From the NCBI RefSeq assembly GCF_017377715.1, contig NZ_JAFVMF010000010.1, forward strand, positions 62,001 through 126,000: a DNA stretch of 64,000 nt. The letters are read 5' to 3'. The first letter of the stretch is position 1, and each line of letters begins with the position of its first letter. Shown here in pieces: positions 9,706 to 18,553 of this stretch. The notes below the pieces were generated by a model that made no database searches, was not told the origin of the DNA, and saw only the letters and a list, made by a program, of their open reading frames with translations. This DNA comes from Acetobacter sacchari (GTDB taxonomy: Bacteria; Pseudomonadota; Alphaproteobacteria; Acetobacterales; Acetobacteraceae). The position numbers and the translations under genes are program-made.

Positions 9706-11295
9706 CTACGCCACGGGGCCGCGCAATTCCCGCGCGTTGACAAGAACAGTCAGAAACTCCGCTTCAGAGAAGGTCGTTGTCCGCACGGCCTTCCACAGGA
9801 CGAACCCGTCGGCCCGGACGAGAACGACCCCGCTTGCGGAAATCCCATAGGCGGTCAGAAACACAGTGTCGAGATCCTTCACGTCACGCCCTGCGATATA
9901 GCAGGATATCGGAACACCCCGCGTGCTGCATGAAACTTTCGCCTCCCGGCACCAGTCGACCGCATCTGTCCCCGCCAACAGCACCAGCCCGTCGCCGAAC
10001 AGATCAAGGCTGGAGAGACGCACGCCGTCCCGATGCAGCCAGACATGCGGCGCGCGCGTTCCCGGCTCTGCATGGAGGTCGCGCGGAGGCACGGTGATCG
10101 GGTTGGGAATGCTCTGGGTATGAGGCAGGATCGGATAGCGATACCCCATGCTGATCGTTTCCTCGTCCAGAACCGGCTGAAGCGCCTCAAGTGGAAGCCG
10201 GACGTCCGAACGCTGCGCCAGCCTAGCCGTGGCCTGGGCGACTACCATCCGCACCACCGGCCTTCGCTCCGCCTCGTAGAGATCAAGCAGCGAGTCCGGC
10301 GCCCCGTGCCGGATCACGGAGACGAGCTTGAGAGTCAGGTTATGGGCATCATGGATGCCGGTATTGGCGCCGAACCCGCCGAGCGGCGGCGTGCTGTGAA
10401 TGGCGTCGCCAGCCAGAAAAACCCGCCCCTGCCGGAGGCTGTGGGCATACCAGGAGGACAGACACCAGGGATGGATATCGACCACTTCGATCTGTTCTGG
10501 CAGCATTCCAACGCAGGAGGCCGCAAGCGACCGGCAGTATTCCGGCGCGAACCGCGTGGCGTTCGCCGTATCCGCAGGGTCATACTCGACGCTCAGGACG
10601 ACCGAGGTGAGATCGGTGCTCCATGACAGGAAGGCATTGATCCCGGCCTGCCGCACCCATGCGAAGCTGAGGGGCCGCCCGCGCAGGGCTTCGCGAATGT
10701 CGCAGCGGAGCGTGATGCTCATGGAATGGACGAGATCGCCCAGTCCTTCGGTCCCGATGCCGAGACGATCGCGCACTATACTCTTGTTGCCGTCGCATCC
10801 GATCACGTAATCGGCGTGGAGCGTGGTCTCGGTCCCGTCGTCGGTCCTGACTGTTGCGATCGCGCCGTCGGGATGCGGGTCGAGCGCCGTCAGCACATGA
10901 TCGAAAAAGAGACGCGCCCCCAGACGCTGTGCCGTGTCCCGTACGATGCACTCCAGATCCTGCTGCTTGATGGACGAGGCCACGCAGGGCGAAGCTGCCG
11001 TTCCTTCAATGGCCGGAAGCGTCCAGCGGCGGATTTCCTCTCCTGCCAGGGTCTGGACGATCGCGGCATCGGTCAGCATGCCGGAAGGCGTTGCGATCTC
11101 CGGCTCGATGCCGAGCGAGCGATAGAGCTCGATCGTTCGCGGATAGAAAAATTTCGCACGCAGACGTTTCGACGGCGATGAGCGCCGTTCGACGAGTACG
11201 GCGTCTACGCCATGTTTCGCAAGAAAAGCGGCAGCCGTCAGGCCGACGATGCCGCCACCGACGACAAGGACGGTGCAGGATGAGGGGATCGACAT
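9706..11295 (-). CDS. FAD-dependent aromatic hydroxylase (PheA/TfdB-type monooxygenase)
   Basis: 529 residues. The Rossmann FAD motif is at the N-terminus (VVGGGIVGLTAAAFLAKHGVDAVLVER, residues 10-36). The DG fingerprint GCDGNKSIVRDRLGI is near residue 165, and the second FAD motif FLAGDAIHSTPPLGGFGANTGIHDAHNL is near residue 295. A C-terminal thioredoxin-like tail follows, as in phenol 2-monooxygenase-type flavoproteins. It would hydroxylate an aromatic or polyketide-like substrate with NAD(P)H and O2; the substrate cannot be read. It is divergent from a MarR regulator 54 bp away, and two palindromes in that gap overlap its promoter, so repression relieved by an aromatic ligand is likely. 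Confidence 0.85.
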   Translation of the reverse strand: MSIPSSCTVLVVGGGIVGLTAAAFLAKHGVDAVLVERRSSPSKRLRAKFFYPRTIELYRSLGIEPEIATPSGMLTDAAIVQTLAGEEIRRWTLPAIEGTAASPCVASSIKQQDLECIVRDTAQRLGARLFFDHVLTALDPHPDGAIATVRTDDGTETTLHADYVIGCDGNKSIVRDRLGIGTEGLGDLVHSMSITLRCDIREALRGRPLSFAWVRQAGINAFLSWSTDLTSVVLSVEYDPADTANATRFAPEYCRSLAASCVGMLPEQIEVVDIHPWCLSSWYAHSLRQGRVFLAGDAIHSTPPLGGFGANTGIHDAHNLTLKLVSVIRHGAPDSLLDLYEAERRPVVRMVVAQATARLAQRSDVRLPLEALQPVLDEETISMGYRYPILPHTQSIPNPITVPPRDLHAEPGTRAPHVWLHRDGVRLSSLDLFGDGLVLLAGTDAVDWCREAKVSCSTRGVPISCYIAGRDVKDLDTVFLTAYGISASGVVLVRADGFVLWKAVRTTTFSEAEFLTVLVNARELRGPVA

Positions 11296-11310
11296 GACAC
11301 GCGCGACTCC

Positions 11311-11344
11311 TTAGAATATCTAACAATATACTTAGGACATCTAA
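11311..11344. promoter_or_regulatory. Twin operators for the MarR regulator
   Basis: Two related palindromes lie between the divergent monooxygenase and marR genes: TTAGAATATCTAA (11311-11323, perfect TTAGA/TCTAA arms) and TTAGGACATCTAA (11332-11344, TTAG/CTAA arms). They are exactly 21 bp apart, about two helical turns, so two dimers would sit on the same face. The second ends 5 bp before the marR ATG, which predicts autorepression as well as control of the monooxygenase. Confidence 0.7.
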
Positions 11345-11349
11345 CTATT

Positions 11350-11850
11350 ATGCTCAATAAGCCAAGCGACCGCTTTGCGCGTTATGTCCCGACGATTCAG
11401 CTTTTTGCGGCCCGCCTCGTGCTGTTCCACCAGAAAGTGGCTGAACGCCTCGGTCTGACGGCGACCGAATTCAAATGCCTGCGGCTGATCGCGCTTCTGG
11501 GGCCGTTGCCGATGACGACACTGGCACAGGAGTCAGGGTTGCAACTCGGAACCGTGTCCGGGCTAATCGAGAAGATGGAGGCTCAGGGTTTAGTCGAGCG
11601 TGCGCGTGACCCATCCGATAAGCGCCGGGTTCTGCTGAAGGCGAGCGGTTCCATTTCGGAACAGGCATCTACGCTCTATCGGGAACTGGGCGGCCTGATG
11701 CGGCAGGAACTGGACGGATACAGCGACAGCGAATTCGAGCTCATCATGCGCTTCCTCACCCAGACAGGAGAGGCACTTGCAACGTCGATCAAGGCCCCAC
11801 TGAACCGGGAGGGGAGAAAAAGGCACCGCTGCAATGAACGCCGTGAGTAA
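11350..11850 (+). CDS. MarR-family transcriptional regulator
   Basis: 166 residues. The winged helix reads TATEFKCLRLIALLGPLPMTTLAQESGLQLGTVSGLIEKMEAQGLVERARDPSDKRRVLL, with the recognition helix near residues 56-70 and the DxxDKRR wing typical of MarR dimers. Flanking N- and C-terminal helices form the dimer interface. It is divergent from the flavin monooxygenase and is its likely ligand-responsive repressor. The region after it (11851-12056) contains no gene I can support. Confidence 0.85.
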   Translation: MLNKPSDRFARYVPTIQLFAARLVLFHQKVAERLGLTATEFKCLRLIALLGPLPMTTLAQESGLQLGTVSGLIEKMEAQGLVERARDPSDKRRVLLKASGSISEQASTLYRELGGLMRQELDGYSDSEFELIMRFLTQTGEALATSIKAPLNREGRKRHRCNERRE

Positions 11851-12056
11851 CCCATCATACCCCCGCGTTCTTTCCCCACAATTGTGCTTTATTTGCCGGA
11901 ACAAGCGGGCGGGCGCCAATCGCCCTCATGTCAGACATCGCGGAAACGCTACGCTGTTCTCGCAAGCGGCCGTTCCGCCATTTCCTTTGAAACGTGCTAG
12001 TCGACAGCTGACGCTCGGCTACTCCTATTGGATCATTCGAGAGAAACGGCATGTAG

Positions 12057-13190
12057 CAGACGCATCAGCAGGACGATCAGAATCCTTCCACGCATGAGAC
12101 GGTCTGGACCTGCCCGATGCATCCGCAGATCCGGCAGGACCATCCGGGAAACTGGCCGCTCTGCGGCATGACGCTCGAGCCAGAAGAACCGACGGGTCGG
12201 CACGAGGAAAGCCCCGAACTGAAGGATTTCACGCAGCGTCTTATCGTGGCCGCGGCGCTCGCCATTCCCCTGTTGATCGTCTCAATGGGCGGCGATGTCG
12301 GGGTGCACCTCGTTCCGCCCGCGCTTTCGCCCTGGATTCAGCTCGCGCTCACGCTCCCCATCGTCTGCTGGGCGGGACTACCATTCTTCCAGCGCGGCCT
12401 TGCTTCGCTGCACACGTTGCACTTCAACATGATCACCCTGATCATGTTCGGCGGCGGCGCGGCTTTCGGCTACAGCCTTGCCGCGACCCTCGTGCCCGAT
12501 GCCTTCCCCGCCACCTTCCGGATGCCGGACGGCACGCTGCCCGCCTATTACGAGGCGGCGGGTGTCGTGGTGGCGCTGGTGCTGCTCGGCCAGGTGCTGG
12601 AACTGCGCGCCCGTGCGGCGACCGGCAACGCCATCCGCGCGCTGCTGGACCTCACGCCGAAACAGGCGCACCGCATCGGTGCCGACGACAGGGAGCAGGA
12701 TGTCCCGGTCGAGACCGTTATGAAAGGCGACCGGCTGCGCGTCCGGCCGGGAGAATCTGTCCCCGTTGACGGCACGGTACTGAACGGCGCGTCGAGCGTG
12801 GATGAATCCAAGATCACCGGCGAGCCCGCGCGTGTCGAGAAGAAAGCCGGCGATCCGGTGACAGGCGGCACCATCAACGGCACCGGCAATCTGGAGATCG
12901 AGGCGCAGGCGGTGGGTAGCGACTTGAGGCAGCTGGGGCGCATGTGGCGATGACGGGGGATGGCGTGAACGATGCTCCCGCGCTCGCCGCCGCGTCCGTC
13001 GGCATTGCCATGGGTACGGGAACGGACGTCGCAATCGAGAGCGCAGGGATTACGCTGGCCCATGGCAGTCTCGGCGCGCTGGTTCGTGCCCGGACTCTGG
13101 CACATGACACGATGCACAATATCCGACAAAATCTGGCGTTCTCGTTCCTGCTTCAACGGAATCGGCATCCCTGCGGCGGCAGGTGTCCTC
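12057..13190 (+). pseudogene. copA: Broken copper-transporting P1B-type ATPase
   Basis: The reading frame from 12057 includes [23 protein letters not shown], a heavy-metal-binding Cys region usual before CopA/SilP-type pumps. First membrane helices follow, then the actuator loop with [20 protein letters not shown] (TGE). At about 12940 it jumps straight to [28 protein letters not shown]. The CPC transmembrane segment and the DKTGT phosphorylation site are therefore deleted. A frameshift near 13147 then separates [11 protein letters not shown] from [14 protein letters not shown]. An IS5-family sequence cuts in at about 13190. No ATG is found before 12117. The protein could not pump ions. Confidence 0.85.
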
Positions 13191-13883
13191 TATTCAATGG
13201 TCTGCGGTATCTGATCCGTTACGGCATTGCGTGGCGTGCGTTGCCCAACGATCTTCCACCGTGGTTTGCGGTTTATCAGCAATCCCGGCGCTGGATGGAG
13301 GCTGGGTGTTTCGACGCTGTTGTCCACGATTTGCGTGCCGTGCTGCGTCTTGCGGCTGGCAGGAAGGCTGATCCGACAACAGCGATCATCGATAGCAGGA
13401 CGCTGCATTCCACACCGGAAAGTGGAACCCGCTCGGGCTATGATGGTGCAAAGAAAAAGAACGGATCGAAACTTCACATGGCCGTTGATACTCTGGGGCA
13501 TCTTCTCGCTCTGCACGTGACACCAGCCAACAGGAATGACCGGGCGGAAACAGGGCCATTGGCACAGGGTATTCAACAAGCAACGGACGGCAGCGTTAAA
13601 CTGGCATGGGCTGATCAGGGTTATACCGGATCAAAAGCAGCGAAAGCCGCTGAAGACCACGATATCGCTCTTGAAATCGTCAGCTTGAATCAGGCGAAAC
13701 GGGGGCTTTGTTCTCCTGCCTCGTCGATGGATCGTGGAGCGATCGTTCGCGTGGGCAACCAGATGTAGAAGGCTCGTAAAGGACTACAAGCGTTATGCTT
13801 CAACCCTCGCAGCAATGCACACGATCGCCTTAGCAGGCTTCATGCTCAAAAACGCTGCCAAATTACTCACGCTAAATGCATAA
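13190..13883 (+). pseudogene. 5'-truncated, frameshifted IS5-family transposase
   Basis: The frame reads [23 protein letters not shown], then [14 protein letters not shown] (first catalytic Asp), [26 protein letters not shown] and [17 protein letters not shown] (second Asp). A single extra G in the GGGGG run near 13701-13705 moves the end to another frame: [19 protein letters not shown] carries the third acidic residue, and the frame ends at the TAA 13881-13883. The first part of the transposase and the left terminal repeat are gone where it abuts copA. It cannot move on its own. Confidence 0.8.
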
Positions 13884-14002
13884 CACCCTCTATTGCCTCT
13901 ATAGATCCCCACGCAATGCTATAGAACAAGAAGTAACATAAGTATTAACCACTCGAATGCCGAGCTGACCCACTACACATGGCCTTATTGGTCACCCAGA
14001 AC

Positions 14003-14728
14003 CTACGCAGCTGAGAATTGCTTTAGGGAAGCCAAGGAGAGCCGAAACTCGCGCATCGAAAGGCGGATTATAAGCTTACGCTCCGCAAGCTCAGTGATCG
14101 CGCGACTGACCGTCTCGATCTTCATATCCAGATAGGCGGCGATATCCTCGCGCGACATGGAGAGGGTCAAAATCCTTGTATTGCGCTCGTAGCATTCGGG
14201 GATACGGATGAGTTCGAGGAGGAACGACGCGAATTTGCGGGTGGCAGGCCGTTCCGTCAAAAGGAGCATGTGGCGTTCCCCCAAGCGAAGGTCTGCGGTT
14301 GCCTTGACCAAGATATCGTTCTGCAACTGGGGGGTCTGGAGAAGCGTATTACGCATGGCATCGCGGTCAAAACCTACGACGACAATGTCCGTGACGGCGC
14401 TTGCGCCGTTGACGTAGCATCCATTTTCACAAAGTCCGAATATGTCCCCGTGCCAATGAAAGGCAAGGATAGTGCGTTTTCCCGTTTCGTCGACATGAGA
14501 AATGCGAATAATTCCGTCAAGCAAAAGCCAGCGGGTTGTACCCGACATGCCTTCCTCATAGACCGTTGCGTTCTTGGGAAAACGCGAGACGGTTCCGAGC
14601 GAGCGCAGGAGGGCACGGTCACGCGCGCTGAGGATGATGTCCCCGTCTTCATTCACGCGATCGGTGGGCCAGTCTCCCACAGCGCGGATCGCCACTTTCG
14701 CAAGGGGGTCTGGGTTAGAAGCGGACAT
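14003..14728 (-). CDS. Crp/Fnr-family transcriptional regulator
   Basis: Start chosen at the ATG 14728 (241 residues), preceded by AAGG; an upstream ATG at 14791 adds 21 unlikely residues. An N-terminal cyclic-nucleotide-like beta barrel (ATVYEEGMSGTTRWLLLDGIIRISHVDETGKRTILAFHWHGDIFG) is followed by a long dimer helix. A C-terminal HTH contains LSMSREDIAAYLDMKIETVSRAITELAERKLI. The four-Cys Fe-S ligand set of Fnr is absent; the Cys in GLCENGCYVNG lie in the barrel. The signal is unknown. Neighbours are mobile-element debris, so targets cannot be inferred. Confidence 0.85.
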   Translation of the reverse strand: MSASNPDPLAKVAIRAVGDWPTDRVNEDGDIILSARDRALLRSLGTVSRFPKNATVYEEGMSGTTRWLLLDGIIRISHVDETGKRTILAFHWHGDIFGLCENGCYVNGASAVTDIVVVGFDRDAMRNTLLQTPQLQNDILVKATADLRLGERHMLLLTERPATRKFASFLLELIRIPECYERNTRILTLSMSREDIAAYLDMKIETVSRAITELAERKLIIRLSMREFRLSLASLKQFSAA

Positions 14729-14930
14729 GCACACACCTTGAAGGATGACGAAAGCGGCTTGGATAAAGCCATTAGACGGCGCAGAAGGCAAGTTTACCTG
14801 CGGCGCAGTAAGGCGCTACCTTATGTCCCTGTATCCACATCCTTCCGCCCGACGACATCCCTGACCCGTTCATTGAGGAACCGTTGTCCCGTCGCCAACC
14901 GCCGGACGAGCACCTGAAGGCTTCGAAAAA

Positions 14931-16117
14931 CTCTCTGGTTTTGGGGCTCTCTGTGTGATTCCATCTCTCCTGCGTTGATTGGGAGTGGTGGAAGATGAAG
15001 CAGCCGGGTTTCTTTGATGTTGAAGAGCGCTTTGCTCGATTGAGCGGGTTAGGTGTCCAACTCGAAGCGTTTTCCCGGACCGTGGATTTTGAGGCGTTTC
15101 GCCCTGATCTGGCCAAGCTCTGTCTTACGCCGACGGCAGTAAAGGCGGTCGTCCGCCGTTTGATCCGGTGCTGATGTTCAAAATACTGGTGATCCAGACG
15201 CTGAACAATTTGTCCGATGAACGGACGGAATACCTGATCAATGACCGCCTGTCCTTCATGCGTTTCCTCGATCTGGGGCTGTCGGACCGTGTGCCTGATG
15301 CCAAAACGATCTGGCTGTTTCGTGAGCGACTGACCCAGGCGGGTGCTATTGAGAGACTGTTCAATCGCTTCGACGCCAGCCTGAGGAACGCCGGTTATTT
15401 GCCGATGTCGGGCCAGATCCTGGACGCGACATTGGTGGCCGCGCCAAAGCAGCGCAATACCAATGATGAAAAGACGGCTCTGCGGGAAGGACGGATCCCC
15501 GAAGACTGGCAGGACAAGCCGTCAAAGCTGTCCCACAAGGACCGTCATGCACGATGGACGCTGAAGTTCACCAAGGCCAGACGGCAGGAGGACGGCACGA
15601 TCCCTTCCACGGATCTCGCCATCCCGTTCTTTGGCTATAAGTCGCATATCTCCATTGATCGGAAATATCGGCTGATCCGCAAATGGAAGACGACGGATGC
15701 CGCTGCCAGCGATGGCGCACGTTTGAGAGAGGGCCAGCTGGATAAAACCAATACCGCGTCGACGGTCTGGGCCGACACAGCCTATCGCTCGAAAGCGAAT
15801 GAGCACTTCATGGAAAAAGAGGGCTTTGTCTCGAGGGTCCACAGGAAAAAGCCGCATCTCAAGCCTATGCCCCGGCATATTCAGCGGTCCAACGCTGGAA
15901 AATCCGTGATCCGATCCCGCGTCGAGCATGTTTTTGCCGATCAGAAATCGCAGACAGGGCTGTTCGTGCGAACTGTGGGCATCACCCGAGCCACCTTGAG
16001 GATCGGGCCGGCCAATATCGTCTACAACGTGCGTCGCTTGCTCCTCCTGGAGCGAATGAACGCAGCCACGTAGCACTCCAGAGCAGGAAACCCTCTCTGC
16101 GCTCAAAAACCAGAGAG
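14931..16117. mobile_element. IS5-family insertion sequence with terminal inverted repeats
   Basis: The ends match as inverted repeats: CTCTCTGGTTTTGGGGC at 14931-14947 and, reading in from the other side, CTCTCTGGTTTTTGAGC from 16117 to 16101. The enclosed 1.19 kb holds one transposase gene split by a frameshift. The flanking bases are A-rich on both sides, so a short target duplication cannot be judged. Confidence 0.7.
14995..16073 (+). pseudogene. IS5-family transposase interrupted by a one-base deletion
   Basis: The natural start is the ATG at 14995 (MKQPGFFDVEERFARLSGLG...DLAKL). Near 15116 the frame shifts: the other frame continues SYADGSKGGRPPFDPVLMFKIL, the usual family sequence, so one base appears lost in the expected AAG-GCT-CTG. 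The 301-residue remainder from the GTG at 15168 has the DDE-type motifs (SGQILDATLV, TVWADTAYRS, IRSRVEHVFADQKSQTG). Programmed frameshifting is an alternative, but there is no evident slippery heptamer. Confidence 0.8.
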
Positions 16118-16207
16118 AAAATCAGGACCAAGAACCAGAAAGCAACACGCCAAAAAGCTATAATCAGGCGCAACGAGCATTAATCAACAGTTCTTCGATC
16201 CCTCCAA

Positions 16208-17275
16208 TTACGAACGTGGGCGCGCTGACGAGCGGCGGGGAATGAAGGTCGGCCGAATCAGCTTGATCGGAGAATGACCGATCTCTTGCCTAGTCAGTAA
16301 CAAGTCGAGCGCCGACACCGCCACCTGATCAAACGGAACATGAACCGTGCTGAGTGGCGTCGTCAGAGACCTGACTATTGGAATGTCGTTATACCCGACA
16401 ACCGACACATCTTCGGGAACCCGCAAACCCATGGCCGCCAGCGCAGACAAGGTCCCAAGCGCCGTGTTGTCGTTGACTGCGAAAATCGCCGTCGGCTTTG
16501 GCGACAGTCCCATCAAAACCGGAGCCTCCATCGCGCCCGCCTCTATGCTGAATTCCGTCTCCCGAACATAGGCAGGATTCAACGCGACCCCGGCTTCCTC
16601 AAGAGCCTCACGATACCCGCGCACTCGCCCCTGAGCGCTCGAGGCGTATGTCGGCCCGCCAATGATTCCGATATGCCGATGCCCCAGATCCAACAAATGA
16701 CGGGTCGCGAGGTACCCTCCAAACCTGTCGTCGCCAACGGCCGAGCGGCTATGGCCGTCCGTCCTTAGCGCAAGCACATGGGGAATCCCGCGCTCACGTA
16801 ATTCGTCAGGCAGCGCGTCTCCTGTGCGGTAGGTCGCTAGAATAAGACCGTCGACCCCTCTCTTCAGGAGAGATTCCGTCGCCACGCGTTCCGCCGCAGG
16901 CTGATCGCCCGTTGTCGCGACAATCGAAAAATAGCCGAGCTTGCTACAGGCTGCGCTGATCGCTTCATAAAGAAGGGCCATCACGGTATCTGACAACCGG
17001 GGCACTACCACGCCCACCGTCATCGTGCGGCCCCGGCGCAGGCTCGTCGCAGAGTTGTCGCGAATATATCCCAAGCGAGTCGCAACTTCTCTGACCCTAT
17101 GCGCCGTGTCGCTGTCGGACTGCGGCAAGCGTTCATCGAGAATACGTGAAACCGTCGATTTGGAAACGCCGGCAAGCTTCGCAACACTGACTAAAGTCGC
17201 CCGTTTCGCCGTTTTTATGCCGCCGTTATCCAAAAGTCTGTACTCCTTTAACGAAAATGTAAGCTCTTTGGGCAC
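16208..17275 (-). CDS. LacI-family transcriptional regulator of the adjacent catabolic cluster
   Basis: 355 residues. After a 25-residue leader, the LacI HTH and hinge are plain: TLVSVAKLAGVSKSTVSRILDERLPQSDSD. A periplasmic-binding-protein-like effector domain follows (VGVVVPRLSDTVMALLYEAI...GIIGGPTYASSAQGRVRGYREALEEAGV). It is divergent from the DHDPS-family gene. Two copies of GGGAACGTTCCC, a typical CG-centred LacI-family operator, lie at 17326 in the divergent promoter region and at 20169 before the porin gene. It probably represses the cluster until its sugar-acid-like substrate appears; the ligand is not known. Confidence 0.9.
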   Translation of the reverse strand: MPKELTFSLKEYRLLDNGGIKTAKRATLVSVAKLAGVSKSTVSRILDERLPQSDSDTAHRVREVATRLGYIRDNSATSLRRGRTMTVGVVVPRLSDTVMALLYEAISAACSKLGYFSIVATTGDQPAAERVATESLLKRGVDGLILATYRTGDALPDELRERGIPHVLALRTDGHSRSAVGDDRFGGYLATRHLLDLGHRHIGIIGGPTYASSAQGRVRGYREALEEAGVALNPAYVRETEFSIEAGAMEAPVLMGLSPKPTAIFAVNDNTALGTLSALAAMGLRVPEDVSVVGYNDIPIVRSLTTPLSTVHVPFDQVAVSALDLLLTRQEIGHSPIKLIRPTFIPRRSSARPRS

Positions 17276-17325
17276 GCTTTACCAGACAGTTTGTCTTGAC
17301 AGGCCGGATAGTCGGGCTCAGCGTG

Positions 17326-17337
17326 GGAACGTTCCCG
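17326..17337. promoter_or_regulatory. LacI-family operator O1
   Basis: Perfect 12-bp palindrome GGGAACGTTCCC in the 106-bp gap between the divergent lacI-type and DHDPS-family genes. A -35-like TTGACA is at 17297-17302; I see no convincing -10 at 17 bp. The position just downstream suits a repressor that blocks the lyase/aldolase-porin-transporter side and perhaps its own gene. Confidence 0.75.
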
Positions 17338-17381
17338 GGAACAATATCACAACATGCCGGGATTAGCATACGGAGCACCCC

Positions 17382-18341
17382 ATGAACGCTATCAGCAAAC
17401 CCAACGGCAATTTCGCCAAGTCGAAAATCATGGATCTGCGTGGCCTTAACCCAGCACCCGTGACCGCCTTCACCCGCGACGGCAAGGTAGACTGGGAAGC
17501 AAACGCCACGCTTGCCAAGTGGCTGCACTCCATTGCTGGTGTGAAGAGCCTCGTCCTTCTTGGCCACGCCGGGGAAGGCACTTTTCTGACTGCTGACGAG
17601 CAAGTCCGTCTGGTCGAAACGGTCGTTGAAGCCGTCAACGATGAAATTCCGGTTATCGCCGGCATCACGATGGAAGGCACCGAAGTCGCCTGCCTCGAAG
17701 CAAAACGAGCCGTAAACGCGGGCGCAACCGGCGCTCTTGTCTACCCCTCACACGGCTGGCTACGCTTTGGTTATCAGGACGGCGCTCCACAGGACCGTTA
17801 CAAAGCCATTCACGAAGCGTCAGGATTGCAGTGCATCCTGTTCCAGTACCCTGATGTCACGAAAGCTACCTACAACCTCAAGACCCAGCTCGAAATCGCA
17901 GCGCAGCCGGGCGTCGTCGCGACAAAGAACGGCGTGCGCAACATGCGCCGGTGGGATACAGAAATTCCCGTTCTTCGTAACGAATTTCCTGATCTTCAAA
18001 TTCTGACATGCCACGATGAGTATTTGCTTCACACGATGTTCGATGTGGACGGCGCTCTGGTCGGTTATGGCAACGTCGCCCCCGAACTTCTCGTCAAGCT
18101 GATAGAAGCCGGCAAGGCCAAGGATTATCCGACAGCCCGTAAACTGCACGATCAGCTTTTGCCGGTTACGAAAACCGTCTACCATCGTGGATCACATATG
18201 GAAGGCACCGTAGCGCTTAAACTTGCCCTGGTCGCACGCGGCATCCTCGATCACGCAACCGTCCGCTCCCCCCTGCTCGACCTCTCCCCCGAAGCCGAAC
18301 AGGAAATTCGCGACGCTCTCAAAGCTGCCGAGATTATCTGA
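17382..18341 (+). CDS. Dihydrodipicolinate synthase / N-acetylneuraminate lyase-family protein
   Basis: 319 residues of the class I aldolase-like TIM barrel. Family landmarks: LRGLNPAPVTAFTRDGKVDWEA at the N-terminus; GHAGEGTFLTADEQVRLVE in place of the GTTGE loop; FQYPDVTKATYN with the conserved Tyr near residue 150; and the Schiff-base Lys in VVATKNGVRNMRRW near residue 185. Members are aldolases or dehydratases acting on 2-keto acids, for example keto-deoxy sugar acids. Lying with an FAH-family hydrolase, a porin and an MFS carrier under a LacI regulator, it likely acts in sugar-acid or related hydroxy-acid breakdown. True lysine-pathway DapA is unlikely because the GTTGE loop differs. Confidence 0.8.
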   Translation: MNAISKPNGNFAKSKIMDLRGLNPAPVTAFTRDGKVDWEANATLAKWLHSIAGVKSLVLLGHAGEGTFLTADEQVRLVETVVEAVNDEIPVIAGITMEGTEVACLEAKRAVNAGATGALVYPSHGWLRFGYQDGAPQDRYKAIHEASGLQCILFQYPDVTKATYNLKTQLEIAAQPGVVATKNGVRNMRRWDTEIPVLRNEFPDLQILTCHDEYLLHTMFDVDGALVGYGNVAPELLVKLIEAGKAKDYPTARKLHDQLLPVTKTVYHRGSHMEGTVALKLALVARGILDHATVRSPLLDLSPEAEQEIRDALKAAEII

Positions 18342-18380
18342 CGTCGCCTGCCGGATACCGGTCCACACAGCCGACAGCAC

Positions 18381-18415
18381 CCACGCAGCCGAACGCGCTG
18401 CGTGGACGCTTTTCC
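18381..18415 (+). terminator. Rho-independent terminator candidate
   Basis: CCACGCAGC (18381-18389) pairs with GCTGCGTGG (18397-18405) across a 7-base loop, followed by a T-rich tail (ACGCTTTTCC). It sits 40 bp after the DHDPS-family stop, so that gene may be transcribed alone or attenuated before the MFS gene. Confidence 0.65.
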
Positions 18416-18553
18416 TTAGCTGAAATGTTTTCTATAATGAGTATCGATAGCGCGCCGGTTACGGACGATGCATCAATATCCGTAAAAACCTCTCGTAAAT
18501 AAAAACAAAAACGGTTGCACAGCAACAAAGCTCGTGCACAGGAGGATGGTCAA

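Noticed and set aside
12944..13768. A 274-codon open frame joining the ATPase end and the transposase
   Set aside because: It is an accidental fusion across the copA/IS junction; the two halves belong to different, broken genes.
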